Of a stretch of 64,000 bases of DNA, positions 55,136-63,488 are shown one piece after another (the stretch's first letter is position 1; each line of letters begins with the position of its first letter). The translations under genes were made by a program, and so were the position numbers. The notes beneath the pieces were generated by a model, which was not told the DNA's origin, made no database searches, and worked only from the letters and a program-made list of their open reading frames with translations. This stretch comes from Hephaestia caeni (GTDB taxonomy: Bacteria > Pseudomonadota > Alphaproteobacteria > Sphingomonadales > Sphingomonadaceae): NCBI RefSeq assembly GCF_003550065.1, contig NZ_QXDC01000003.1, positions 1-64,000 on the forward strand. The letters run 5' to 3'.

Positions 55136-55271
55136 GGCGATGCCGGAAATCCGGTCGCATGGAAGTTCGAATCGCGTCGATCCGATCATCGGCGCGCGAT
55201 GGCCGGTGCCGCTCGTTCGCGAGGTCGGCGCCGACCTGGCCGGCCGGGTGGCTGGCGGACAAGGAGGGCAC

Positions 55272-55745
55272 ATGCGCATCACGATCAAGACGATCGGCAT
55301 CCCGGCGTTCATTGCGATCGCACTCGGTTTCGCCATCGCGGAGCCGGGCCACGGGCAGGATATCGTCTATCAGCCGATCAACCCCAGTTTCGGCGGCAAC
55401 CCTTTCAATTCCGCGCATCTGCTCGGCGTCGCCTCGGCGCAGAACAAGTATAAGGATCCCAACGCGATCACCTCGCAGGATCCCGCGTCGCAATTCCTGC
55501 GCACGTTGCAGAGCCGATTGCTCTCGTCGCTCGCGACCCAGATCACCGACGTCATTTTCGGCGAGAACGCGCAGGACAGCGGCGTCATCCAATTCGGCGA
55601 TCAGGTGATCTCGTTCGTCCGCGGGGTCGATTCGGTAACGCTGACGATCACCAACAACGCCGACGGATCGGTGACCGAGATCATCGTGCCGTTGTTGCAG
55701 GACAGCTCCGACGAGGGCGCGCTGCTCGCCGGTCTCGGGCAATGA
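55272..55745 (+). CDS. csgF: Curli assembly protein CsgF
   Basis: 157 residues with an export signal ending GHGQD. The mature start DIVYQPINPSFGGNPFNSAHLLGVASAQN is the CsgF signature, which plugs into the CsgG pore. FGDQVISFVRGVDSVTLTITNNADGSVTEIIVP follows the family C-terminal pattern. The ATG at 55272 follows a strong AAGGAGG. It is the first gene of the curli operon and overlaps csgG by four bases (ATGA). Confidence 0.93.
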   Translation: MRITIKTIGIPAFIAIALGFAIAEPGHGQDIVYQPINPSFGGNPFNSAHLLGVASAQNKYKDPNAITSQDPASQFLRTLQSRLLSSLATQITDVIFGENAQDSGVIQFGDQVISFVRGVDSVTLTITNNADGSVTEIIVPLLQDSSDEGALLAGLGQ

Positions 55746-56950
55746 GCGCCGCATCGGCCCGGCGCACCGCATTGGCGGTGCTGGGCGGCGCGCTCATGCT
55801 CGCCGGCTGCGCGGCGAACAACCCGTCGAGCTGGTCGCAGGCGCAGCCCACCAAGCGCACGCCGATGACGGTCAAGCTCGAGCAACTGCCCCTGCCGGGC
55901 GACCGGGTCGCGATCGCGGTCTATAATTTCACCGACCAGACCGGCCAGTTCAAGCCGACCGAAGGCGTGCAGACGCTGTCGCGCGCGGTGACGCAGGGCG
56001 CGACCTCGATCCTCGTCAAGGCGCTTCAGGAAGCGGGCAACCACGGCTGGTTCACGGTGATCGAGCGCGAGCGGCTGGACAACCTGCTGCGCGAGCGCGC
56101 GGTGATCCGCGAGATGCGCGCGGCCTATCTCGGCGAGAAGACGCTCAATCGCCAGGCGCTGCCCCCGCTGCTGTTTGCCGGCATCCTGCTTGAAGGCGGG
56201 ATCATCGGCTATGACAGCAACACCAAATCGGGCGGGCTCGGCGCGCGCTTCCTGGGCATCGGCGGCAGCACGCAATATCGCGAAGATACCGTGACGGTCT
56301 ATCTACGCGCCGTCAGCGTCAAGACCGGCGAAGTGCTGTCGACGATCAGCGTGCGCAAATCGATCGCATCGATCGGGCTCGACGCCAACACCTTCCGCTA
56401 CGTCGCGTTCAAGGACCTGCTCGAACTCGAGGCGGGCGTCGCCTATAACGAGCCCGACGCGCTGGCGCTGCAACAGGCGATCGAGGCCGCGGTCTACGGA
56501 TTGGTGATCGAGGGCGCGAGCACCGATCTGTGGTGCATCGCGACCACGCCCGAGGGCGGCGAGGCGCTGCTGCGATCCTATTACGCACAACGCGACAATA
56601 TCGACGCCGCCGCGGTGCTGCTGCCGCGCCGTGCCGACGGCAGCACGATCACCGGCGCCTGCCCGCCGCGCGCGGCGCTGCAACCCGCGCCGCGCGTATC
56701 GCAGCGGCCAACGGGGCCGGCGCTTGCGGCCGGATCGCGCCTCCCGGCCCCGATTCTGTCATACGGTTCGAGTGCCGCGCCCGCGATGGGTGCGCCGCCA
56801 GCACGCGGGGCCACTCCATCCGCCACGCCCCGGCCGCAGCAGAACGCCGCGCCGAACATACCGGCGATGACGCGCGCGACCCCGCCCGGAGGCGCCGCCA
56901 CACCACCCACAGCCACACCACGCGCCCCGGGCGCGTCAGGAGGAGGTTGA
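55742..56950 (+). CDS. csgG: Curli secretion channel lipoprotein CsgG with Pro-rich tail
   Basis: 402 residues. The lipobox LAGC (Cys23) is followed by the CsgG core (VAIAVYNFTDQTGQFKP, FTVIERERLDNLLRERAVIREMR, LLFAGILLEGGIIGYDSNTKSGGLGARFLGIGG, YLRAVSVKTGEVL). Residues to about 290 suffice for the pore-forming lipoprotein. About 110 extra C-terminal residues are Pro/Ala/Thr rich and unlike E. coli CsgG. CsgG forms the outer-membrane nonamer that exports curlins with CsgF. The stop overlaps a tiny ORF in a TGATG. Confidence 0.94.
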   Translation: MSAASARRTALAVLGGALMLAGCAANNPSSWSQAQPTKRTPMTVKLEQLPLPGDRVAIAVYNFTDQTGQFKPTEGVQTLSRAVTQGATSILVKALQEAGNHGWFTVIERERLDNLLRERAVIREMRAAYLGEKTLNRQALPPLLFAGILLEGGIIGYDSNTKSGGLGARFLGIGGSTQYREDTVTVYLRAVSVKTGEVLSTISVRKSIASIGLDANTFRYVAFKDLLELEAGVAYNEPDALALQQAIEAAVYGLVIEGASTDLWCIATTPEGGEALLRSYYAQRDNIDAAAVLLPRRADGSTITGACPPRAALQPAPRVSQRPTGPALAAGSRLPAPILSYGSSAAPAMGAPPARGATPSATPRPQQNAAPNIPAMTRATPPGGAATPPTATPRAPGASGGG

Positions 56951-57069
56951 TGGAGAGGATGAATCCGGCCCCGGCCGGGTTCGAAGAACAGGTCCATCGA
57001 CACCCCGATTGGTATCTCGATGTCGATGGACCCGGAACGGTGAGGTTACGGGAACCTCGCCAGTCGTGA
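56950..57069 (+). CDS. Possible 39-residue ORF between csgG and the curlin gene
   Basis: ATG at 56950 overlaps the csgG stop (TGATG) and AGGAGGAGG lies just before it. The product (MERMNPAPAGFEEQVHRHPD at its start, ending RLREPRQS) has no signal or helix and resembles nothing I know. GC at third positions is lower than in its neighbours, so it may be chance. The RBS and coupling are the only positive evidence. Confidence 0.35.
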   Translation: MERMNPAPAGFEEQVHRHPDWYLDVDGPGTVRLREPRQS

Positions 57070-57077
57070 GCAGTGCT

Positions 57078-57110
57078 CACCGCCGGATGATGCTCCTTCT
57101 TCCGGCGGTG
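57078..57110 (+). promoter_or_regulatory. Perfect 10-bp hairpin in the csgG-curlin gap
   Basis: CACCGCCGGA (57078-57087) and TCCGGCGGTG (57101-57110) pair perfectly around a 13-base loop. No T run follows, so it is not a plain terminator. It could be a processing or stability element. The rest of the gap to the curlin ATG (57111-57280) shows no gene and probably carries the curlin promoter. Confidence 0.55.
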
Positions 57111-57280
57111 CGCAAGGTGCGGTGGCGCGCGTGCCTCCCCCGCATTTTGTGTCGCCGCACCTGAGCTTTCGACCCCCTTGCTCCCGTCGTCCGTCGCGAG
57201 GCCGGTCTCGGCGGACGCGTGATCTCCGGCAACTGCGGGGGCGATGTCCGTGCCCGCAAACGACAATAGGGAGAGTGACA

Positions 57281-58696
57281 ATGAAGAAGATGCTCATGGG
57301 TGCGGCATCGGTGATCGCGCTGTCGATCGCCGTGCCGGCTTTCGCCCAATCGACCAGCACGGTGAACCAGTCGAACACCGGCAACGGCGCCGTCGTCGAC
57401 CAGACCGGATCGCTTTCGGGCGGCGACTCGCTCATCAACCAGAGCGGTGCGAGCAACACCGCGAACGTGACGCAGGCCGACGACGGCTCGGGCGCCACGC
57501 CGCAGAACGTGTCCGACATCGAGCAGACCGGCAACAGCAACTCGGCGACGGTCAACCAGGACACGAGCACGTTCGCTGTCCAGTCGAACTCGTATATCGA
57601 GCAATCGGGCGACAGCAACACCGCTGCTGTCACCCAGGTCGATGACTGGCAATCGTCGAGCGTCGTCCAGTCGAGCGACGGCAACTCGGCGACGGTGAGC
57701 CAGGGTGACGCGACCGCGGCGCTGACCGACGACAGCTATGGCAACACGAGCACGATCAACCAGGCGGGCAGCGGCGGCCATGTCGCCGAGGTGACCCAGC
57801 CCGGGCTCGCCAACAACAGCTCGGTCGATCAGACGGGCGATGCCGGCGAGGCGTACGTGACGCAGAGCGGCGCGCTCAACGGCTCGACGGTGGCCCAATC
57901 GGGGACCAACGACGACGCCTATGTCACCCAGAGCGGCGACGGCAACTCGTCCGACGTCGTCCAGGATGGCGAAAACGTGCTCGCGACCGTCGATCAATCG
58001 GGCAATGGCAACACCAGCCTGGTCGATCAGACCTCGCCGGGCGGCATTCGTCCGATCGATTCGTCGGCCTATGTCAGCCAGGCGGGCGACAACAATTCGT
58101 CCGAGGTCTATCAGCGCGCCAATCAGGGCTATGCCGAAGTGTGGCAGAACGGCACCAACAGCACGTCGCTGGTGCTGAACTACGGCAACCGCTCGGTCGC
58201 CTATGTCCATCAATTGTCGGGCGACCAGAACGACGCCACGGTCACGCAGCGCGCCGAGGACAGCGATGCGCTGATCGAGCAGACCGGCGATCGCAACACC
58301 GCCAGCATCACCCAGCGTGAAGACAGCCCACCGACCGAGAATTTCTCGGCGCAGATCTGGCAATCGGGCGACGACGGCCAGTCGTCGATCGATCAGGACG
58401 GCGACAACCACTGGGCGCAGAACGCGCAGACGGGCAATTTCGACGTGTCGACGATCGTCCAGACCGGATCGGGCAGCTATGCCGGCGCCGGCCAGTATGG
58501 CGACAACGACACCTCGTCGATCACCCAGGCCGGCAGCGCGCAATATGCGCTGGTGCTCCAGTATGGCGACGGCAACAACTCGATGGTGGACCAGAGCGGC
58601 AACAACAACAGCGCGCTGGTTCAGCAGTTCACCGACGGCAACAGCTCGTTCGTGACGCAGTCGGGGTCGTTCAACTCGGCGACCGTCAGCCAGTAA
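57281..58696 (+). CDS. Large curlin (CsgA/CsgB-type amyloid subunit)
   Basis: 471 residues. A signal peptide (MKKMLMGAASVIALSIAVPAFAQ) is followed by about twenty imperfect curlin repeats of the form (I/V)xQ-S/T-G-x-x-N-x-A/S-x-V-x-Q, for example VDQSGNGNTSLVDQ and VTQSGDGNSSDVVQ. These stack into the cross-beta fibre outside the cell. It is about three times the length of E. coli CsgA. RBS AGGGAGAG precedes the ATG at 57281; the longer frame is noise. An intrinsic terminator follows immediately, so this gene should be expressed above the genes after it. Confidence 0.92.
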   Translation: MKKMLMGAASVIALSIAVPAFAQSTSTVNQSNTGNGAVVDQTGSLSGGDSLINQSGASNTANVTQADDGSGATPQNVSDIEQTGNSNSATVNQDTSTFAVQSNSYIEQSGDSNTAAVTQVDDWQSSSVVQSSDGNSATVSQGDATAALTDDSYGNTSTINQAGSGGHVAEVTQPGLANNSSVDQTGDAGEAYVTQSGALNGSTVAQSGTNDDAYVTQSGDGNSSDVVQDGENVLATVDQSGNGNTSLVDQTSPGGIRPIDSSAYVSQAGDNNSSEVYQRANQGYAEVWQNGTNSTSLVLNYGNRSVAYVHQLSGDQNDATVTQRAEDSDALIEQTGDRNTASITQREDSPPTENFSAQIWQSGDDGQSSIDQDGDNHWAQNAQTGNFDVSTIVQTGSGSYAGAGQYGDNDTSSITQAGSAQYALVLQYGDGNNSMVDQSGNNNSALVQQFTDGNSSFVTQSGSFNSATVSQ

Positions 58697-58703
58697 TCCT
58701 TGC

Positions 58704-58744
58704 GGATCCGGGGGCTTCCACCCTCGCCCCCGGATCCCTTTTTT
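58704..58744 (+). terminator. Strong intrinsic terminator inside the curli operon
   Basis: GGATCCGGGGGC (58704-58715) and GCCCCCGGATCC (58726-58737) form a perfect 12-bp stem with a 10-base loop, followed by CTTTTTT. It ends just 15 bases before the next curli gene, which suggests partial readthrough. Confidence 0.92.
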
Positions 58745-58759
58745 GCGGAAGGCCGCGCC

Positions 58760-59308
58760 ATGAAGCGCTTATGCTTTTTCACCGGGCTCGCTCTACCGGT
58801 CGCCGCCGCCACGGCCACATCGGCCTCGGCGCAATCGGTCGCGATCGACCAGACCGGCACCGCCAACGCCGCGACCATCGCCCAGGACGATCCCGACAAG
58901 AAATTGCTCGCATCGATGATGGGCGACGGCAACGATCTTCGCGTCCGTCAGACGGGCGCCGCCGCCGATCTGACCGCACTCAGCGACGGGGCGGGCAATG
59001 TGCTCGACGCGGTGCAGGCCGGTGATCCCGGCGGCGCCAATATCGCCATCGTCAGCCAGTCGGGCGTGGCCAACACCGCCACCGTTCAGCAGATCGCCGC
59101 GAGCGGCGCTGCCAACGAATTGACGCTGCTTCAGGACGGCAACGACAATAGCGCCTCGCTGTCGCAGCACGGCGCGGGCAATCACCTCGACGTGAGCCAG
59201 TTGGGCGACACCAACGACGCCGCGATCGCGCAAACGGGCTATGATCTCGGGCTTATCATCAACCAGAGCGGCGGCGCCGCGATCGCCGTCACCCAGACCG
59301 GGTTCTGA
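58760..59308 (+). CDS. Small curlin, CsgB-like nucleator candidate
   Basis: 182 residues with a signal peptide ending SASAQS and five to six degenerate curlin repeats (VAIDQTGTANAATIAQD, IVSQSGVANTATVQQ, LLQDGNDNSASLSQHGAGNHLDVSQLGDTNDAAIAQTG). Shorter and more degenerate than the large curlin, it fits a surface-anchored nucleator. ATG at 58760, behind an intrinsic terminator, so its level is probably set by readthrough. The next gene starts 2 bases after its stop. Confidence 0.85.
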   Translation: MKRLCFFTGLALPVAAATATSASAQSVAIDQTGTANAATIAQDDPDKKLLASMMGDGNDLRVRQTGAAADLTALSDGAGNVLDAVQAGDPGGANIAIVSQSGVANTATVQQIAASGAANELTLLQDGNDNSASLSQHGAGNHLDVSQLGDTNDAAIAQTGYDLGLIINQSGGAAIAVTQTGF

Positions 59309-59310
59309 CG

Positions 59311-59841
59311 ATGCGGGCCGTGCGATCACCGCTGGCGGCGGCGACGGGCGCGGCCGCTCTGGCGGCGTGCGCGCCATCGGCGGCGCAGCAGCGGATCACG
59401 CCGCCGCCCGATGCCGGCCTTCAGACAAGTCAGGACCACGATATCGCGGTTCGGCAAATCCCGCAGGAAACCGGGTCGCCGTCACAGCGCAATCGTGTCG
59501 AGCAACTCGACCATGACGAGACCCCGCGCGCCGAGGTGTCTCAATTGCCCGGCGATGCCGAGATCCTTCCGAGCGCCCCGGCGCCTGAGGCCGGGCTGGA
59601 GCAGGTCACGCGCCGATCGCCGCAGGCGGACCTCTATGCCGAGGTCGCCGCCGTCTGGGAACTCATCCGCCGCCGCGGCCAGCAGCCGACGCCCGAACTG
59701 ATCGCGCGCGAGATCGGGCCGGACCTGCTCGCGCGGTTCCTCAACACCTTTCCGGGGTCCGAAGGCATGTTCGGGGTCGATTCGGACGTGCTGCCGATCA
59801 AGCCCCCGCAAGACCCCGCGCCACCGAAGGCAGGCCGCTGA
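59311..59841 (+). CDS. Unrecognised lipoprotein of the curli operon
   Basis: 176 residues. The signal ends in lipobox ALAAC, so it is lipid anchored. Residues about 25-95 are Pro/Gln/Glu rich and probably disordered. Residues about 100-165 form a predicted helical domain (SPQADLYAEVAAVWELIRRR, PELIAREIGPDLLARFLNTF). It matches no curli protein I know. It lies between the small curlin and the CsgH-like gene with gaps of 1-2 bases, so it is certainly in the operon. No CsgE gene is in the window; this could be a functional substitute, but that is only inference. Confidence 0.75.
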   Translation: MRAVRSPLAAATGAAALAACAPSAAQQRITPPPDAGLQTSQDHDIAVRQIPQETGSPSQRNRVEQLDHDETPRAEVSQLPGDAEILPSAPAPEAGLEQVTRRSPQADLYAEVAAVWELIRRRGQQPTPELIAREIGPDLLARFLNTFPGSEGMFGVDSDVLPIKPPQDPAPPKAGR

Positions 59842-59842
59842 G

Positions 59843-60214
59843 ATGCGGCCGGGACCAGCGCTCATCGGCGTTGCGGCGGCAGGTATCGCCGCGATCGCTT
59901 CGCACGCATCCGCACAGGAGAGACCCATGACAACATCGTCCAGGCCGGTCGCCATGAACGTCACCCGGCAAAACGGCATGGTGGTCGTCAGCGTCGTCGG
60001 CCGAAGCGCCATTCCGCGGGTCGTCCGTTTCGTGGTCGATGTCGACGGCCGCTCGACAACCCGAAACCTCGCCCGAAGCACGGTCGGCCCGGATTCGAAA
60101 ACGCTATCGGTGGTGCGCTTCGCCGATCTGCCGCCCTGGCAGGTGACGCTCGACGTCGACGAACAAGGCAGCGATCACTACACGCTGCACGCATCGGACA
60201 AGGCGCTCGAGTGA
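59843..60214 (+). CDS. csgH: CsgH-like curli chaperone/amyloid inhibitor
   Basis: 123 residues with a signal-type N-terminus (ALIGVAAAGIAAIASHASAQE) and an all-beta domain (VVVSVVGRSAIPRVVRFVVDVDG, STTRNLARSTVGPDSKTLSVVRF, PWQVTLDVDEQGSDHY). The size, beta-sandwich pattern and position at the end of the operon fit CsgH, the alphaproteobacterial counterpart of CsgC, which blocks curlin fibre formation in the periplasm. It starts one base after the lipoprotein stop. Confidence 0.65.
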   Translation: MRPGPALIGVAAAGIAAIASHASAQERPMTTSSRPVAMNVTRQNGMVVVSVVGRSAIPRVVRFVVDVDGRSTTRNLARSTVGPDSKTLSVVRFADLPPWQVTLDVDEQGSDHYTLHASDKALE

Positions 60215-60247
60215 GGATGCATTATTGAACGGCCGGTCGTCTACCGG

Positions 60248-61903
60248 TCAGCCCAAGGCGAGCGCGCCGGTGAGGTCGCCCGGTGGAGGGCCGCCGGCCG
60301 CGATCATCGCACGTTCGCGCTCGATCAGGCCGGGGAGCTTTTTCAGCCCGAACCGCCGCGTGATGAAGCGCGCGATCGAACCGGTGTCGTAGATCGTGTG
60401 ATCGACCTCGCCGTGGCGCGCGTGCGGCGAGATGACGAGCGCCGGGATGCGCGTGCCCGGCCCCCAGCGATCGCCCTTGGGCGGCGCGACGTGATCCCAC
60501 CAGCCGCCATTCTCGTCGAAGGTGACGACGACGAGCATCTTTTCCCATTGCGGGCTCTTTTGCAGCGCGTCGATCACCCCGGCGATATGGCGATCGCCGG
60601 CGTCGACGTCCGAATAGCCGGCGTGCATGTTGAGGTTGCCCTGCGGCTTGTAGAAGGTGACCGGCGGCAGCGTGCCCGCCTCGACATCGGCGAGGAATTT
60701 GTTGGTCCGTGCCGTCTCGCCCAGGCCGCCGTCGCGCAAGTGCCGCGCGCGCGCCGCGGTACCGGGAGCGAACTGGACGAAATAGTTGAGCGGCTGGTGG
60801 TGCGGCTGGAAATTGGGCCGCGAGGGAAATTGGGCGTCGTTGGCATGGCCCGCCAGCGCCGCGTCCCAGCCGCCGGCATACCATGCCCAGTCCACCCCGC
60901 GCTGCGACAGCATGTCGCCGATCGTCGCGTGATGCTGCGGCACCAGCGTCTTGGCATCGGACCAGTCGGCATAGCCCGGCCGGTTGGGGTCGAGATCGTA
61001 GGTCGGGGCATAAGGCGGCGTCATCGTGTTAACCGCCCAGAAATCGGGGGTGATCGAATTGGGCACCAGCCGCACCGGGCCATCGAGCGCGCTGGCCGGC
61101 GACCGATCGGTCTGCTTCGGGCGGATACCGTGCGGATCGTCGCCTTCGAGCGCGGTGATGCGGCCCCTGGCCGGGCTCTTGTCCGCGTTGGGATAGAAAG
61201 GCGGCCGCGCGGCGATCAGATATTGGTGATTGAGATACGAGCCGCCAAACGCGCCCATGAAGAAATTATCGCACAAGGTGAAGTCGCGCGCGATCTGCCA
61301 CAGTCGCAGGTTGGCGGCATTGTCGCCATAATGCCCCATCACCAGCGCGCCGCTGTCTCCCCAGGCGACGAAGCCGTCGTTGCGCCCGCCGTTGATCTGC
61401 AACTGGTTGTTGTAGAACGCATGGATCAGATCGCGGGTGACGATGCCGTGCGGCAGCGGATCGCCCTCCGGCGTGCTGAGCGCGAACGGCGCGTTGGGAA
61501 GCGGTGCGATCCCATTCTCGTCGATCAAATATTCGCGATGCTCGACGACCTGCCGGTGCGGGACCAGCCCCTCCCAGATCGGCGGCAACCGCTCAAGCAC
61601 GCTACCGTCGCGGTCGCGCTGGGTGTAGCGTTCCGGCGGCACTTTCGACAGCGGCTGCTCGACCCCGGGAAAATCGCCGAACAGATTGTTGAAGCTGCGG
61701 TTCTCCGCATAGATCACGACCACGGTGTCGATATGGGCGCGCAGGGCTGCATCATCGACGGTGCGCCGATCGCGCGCGCGCGTCGGCGCCGCACTCACGG
61801 TCGCGGGCGTCAGGGCCGCGCCGGCGGCGGCGGCAAGGCCACCGAGAAGCAGGCGGCGTTCCGGCGAAAGAGGATCGTCCGAGCCCGGCGGATTCTCGCT
61901 CAT
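60248..61903 (-). CDS. Tat-exported phosphoesterase (acid phosphatase/phospholipase C family)
   Basis: 551 residues. Tat signal (SPERRLLLGGLAAAAGAAL). The phosphoesterase family (PF04185 type) motifs are VVIYAENRSFNNLFGDFPG near 62-80 and VVTFDENGGWWDHVAPPKGD, giving the metal-binding Asp, Glu, Asn and His. SPHARHGEVDHTIYDTGSIARFI follows. AGGAGG precedes the ATG. It probably hydrolyses phosphate esters in the periplasm; phospholipase C and acid phosphatase activities cannot be separated. It is a distant paralogue of the next gene. Confidence 0.9.
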   Translation of the reverse strand: MSENPPGSDDPLSPERRLLLGGLAAAAGAALTPATVSAAPTRARDRRTVDDAALRAHIDTVVVIYAENRSFNNLFGDFPGVEQPLSKVPPERYTQRDRDGSVLERLPPIWEGLVPHRQVVEHREYLIDENGIAPLPNAPFALSTPEGDPLPHGIVTRDLIHAFYNNQLQINGGRNDGFVAWGDSGALVMGHYGDNAANLRLWQIARDFTLCDNFFMGAFGGSYLNHQYLIAARPPFYPNADKSPARGRITALEGDDPHGIRPKQTDRSPASALDGPVRLVPNSITPDFWAVNTMTPPYAPTYDLDPNRPGYADWSDAKTLVPQHHATIGDMLSQRGVDWAWYAGGWDAALAGHANDAQFPSRPNFQPHHQPLNYFVQFAPGTAARARHLRDGGLGETARTNKFLADVEAGTLPPVTFYKPQGNLNMHAGYSDVDAGDRHIAGVIDALQKSPQWEKMLVVVTFDENGGWWDHVAPPKGDRWGPGTRIPALVISPHARHGEVDHTIYDTGSIARFITRRFGLKKLPGLIERERAMIAAGGPPPGDLTGALALG

Positions 61904-61963
61904 GTCGTCTTCCTCCTATCGTCGCGCAATATCTGCCCGCCTGCCCGCTTCCCGTTGAAACGT

Positions 61964-63409
61964 CTATCGAATTCGCTGGCGCTTGCCGTGTTCCTGCGCC
62001 GGAATCCGTTGCTTCGAATCTGGAATGGGGGGATCGGGCAGGATCGCCACATTATTCCGGGCGAGCGCCAGCATCTCGTCCGTCCCCGGCAGGACCGGCG
62101 GCCTGCCGGCAGCCTGATCGAAGCGGAAAACCGACGTGAGATCGCCGAAGGTCTTGCGGCGCCAGTCGCTGATATTGGGTTCGCGCACGCCGGTGATCCG
62201 TTCCAGAAATTGCAGGACCGAGGTGTGGTCGAACCGCTGGCTGGAGACCCAGCCGCCTGCCGTCCAGGGCGAGACGATGATGCAAGGCACGCGGAAGCCG
62301 GCGCCGATCGGCATGCCGTCGACAAATTCCCGCGACGTGCCCGCGGGGGGGACGGGCGGCGCGACATGATCGAACAGACCGTCGTTCTCGTCGTAATTGA
62401 GGATGAAGACAGTCTTGGCCCAGACATCCGGGTTGGCGGCGAGTTCGTTGAGCCGGCGCGCGATGAAATCGGCACCGGCGGCGGGCATGTAATCGGGATG
62501 CTCGCACCCCACGGCGGAGGGCATCAGCCACGAAACGGCGGGCAGGCGATCGTGACGCACGTCATGGGCGAACCGGTCCTCGTCGGCATCCGGCAACCCG
62601 CGCATCGCCAGTTGCGAACCGGCCGCGGCATTCCGGAACCGTGCGACATATTTGAATATGTTGTTGGGGCGTTTCCCCATGTCGCCATATTGATAGATGC
62701 GCCAGTCGATCCCGGCGTCCTGCAATCGTTCGGCGTAGGTTTTCCAGCGAAATCCGCCGGGCGGCATGATATTCTCGATTACGGGCCCGCCGCCCGCCGC
62801 CTCTGGATCGAGCATGCCGCTCATATGATAAAACCGGTTCGGCCAGGTCGGCCCCATCACCGAGCAATGATAGGCGTCGCAGATCGTGAACGCCTCAGCC
62901 AGCGCATAGTGGAACGGGATATCTTCGCGCTTGAAATAGCCCATCGTATAGGGGCCATTCATCCCATCGGCGGCGCGGTGCGCCGGCAGCCACCGATCCA
63001 TCCTGCCGCCGTTCCACGCCTGATGCTGCACCGCCCAGGCATGGCTGGTGGAGGGCAGCTTCTGCGCGTTGGTGGCGAAGGTGTCGAGATGGAACGGCAG
63101 CAGATAGCCGTCGGGGTTTGCCGCGTCCGGCTGATGAAAGACGTTCCTGCCCGTCGAGAGCATCTGCGCTTCGGGATCGCCGAAGCCGCGCACGCCCGAC
63201 AGCATGCCGAAATAATGGTCGAACGACCGGTTCTCCTGCATCAGCAGGACGACGTGCTTGATGTCCTTCAACGTGGCTGCACGGCGTGGCGCCTGCGCCA
63301 TCAGCTTCTGCACATTGGGCGGCATCAATGTCGCCGCCGCCGCAACCGACGCAACCTGCGCCGCGTTCGTCAGCAACCGGCGGCGCGTGAATACGGGCGC
63401 GCTCGACAT
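61964..63409 (-). CDS. Tat-exported phospholipase C-type phosphoesterase
   Basis: 481 residues from the ATG at 63409, which follows AGGGAG and opens a Tat signal (VFTRRRLLTNAAQVASVAAAATLM). Family motifs are VVLLMQENRSFDHYFGML, CDAYHCSVMGPTWPNRFYHMSG and ILNYDENDGLFDHVAPPVPP. This is close to bacterial phospholipase C but shorter, without the C-terminal beta domains of PlcH/PlcN. It lies 60 bases upstream of the other phosphoesterase on the same strand. The longer frame upstream is Arg-rich noise. Confidence 0.9.
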   Translation of the reverse strand: MSSAPVFTRRRLLTNAAQVASVAAAATLMPPNVQKLMAQAPRRAATLKDIKHVVLLMQENRSFDHYFGMLSGVRGFGDPEAQMLSTGRNVFHQPDAANPDGYLLPFHLDTFATNAQKLPSTSHAWAVQHQAWNGGRMDRWLPAHRAADGMNGPYTMGYFKREDIPFHYALAEAFTICDAYHCSVMGPTWPNRFYHMSGMLDPEAAGGGPVIENIMPPGGFRWKTYAERLQDAGIDWRIYQYGDMGKRPNNIFKYVARFRNAAAGSQLAMRGLPDADEDRFAHDVRHDRLPAVSWLMPSAVGCEHPDYMPAAGADFIARRLNELAANPDVWAKTVFILNYDENDGLFDHVAPPVPPAGTSREFVDGMPIGAGFRVPCIIVSPWTAGGWVSSQRFDHTSVLQFLERITGVREPNISDWRRKTFGDLTSVFRFDQAAGRPPVLPGTDEMLALARNNVAILPDPPIPDSKQRIPAQEHGKRQRIR

Positions 63410-63488
63410 TGATGAACTCCCTACTTGTCCAGTCTTACGGTGCGATTCCCGCCGCGATCGGCGGCGAACCGCCGACGGCCTGAAGGTC

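Larger units (their letters stand above)
54914..55271. other. Divergent promoter region between the FixL-like gene and csgF
   Basis: 358 bases with no gene I can support. It should hold both promoters. The most notable items are the two inverted CCGTAGCGT-type sites listed separately and AAGGAGG just before csgF. Longer plus-strand readings into csgF from 55140 do not look like coding sequence. Confidence 0.6.

Noticed and set aside
60398..63412. 1004-codon plus-strand frame opposite the two phosphoesterase genes
   Set aside because: It runs across two well-supported minus-strand genes and their gap, and gives a low-complexity Arg-rich product.
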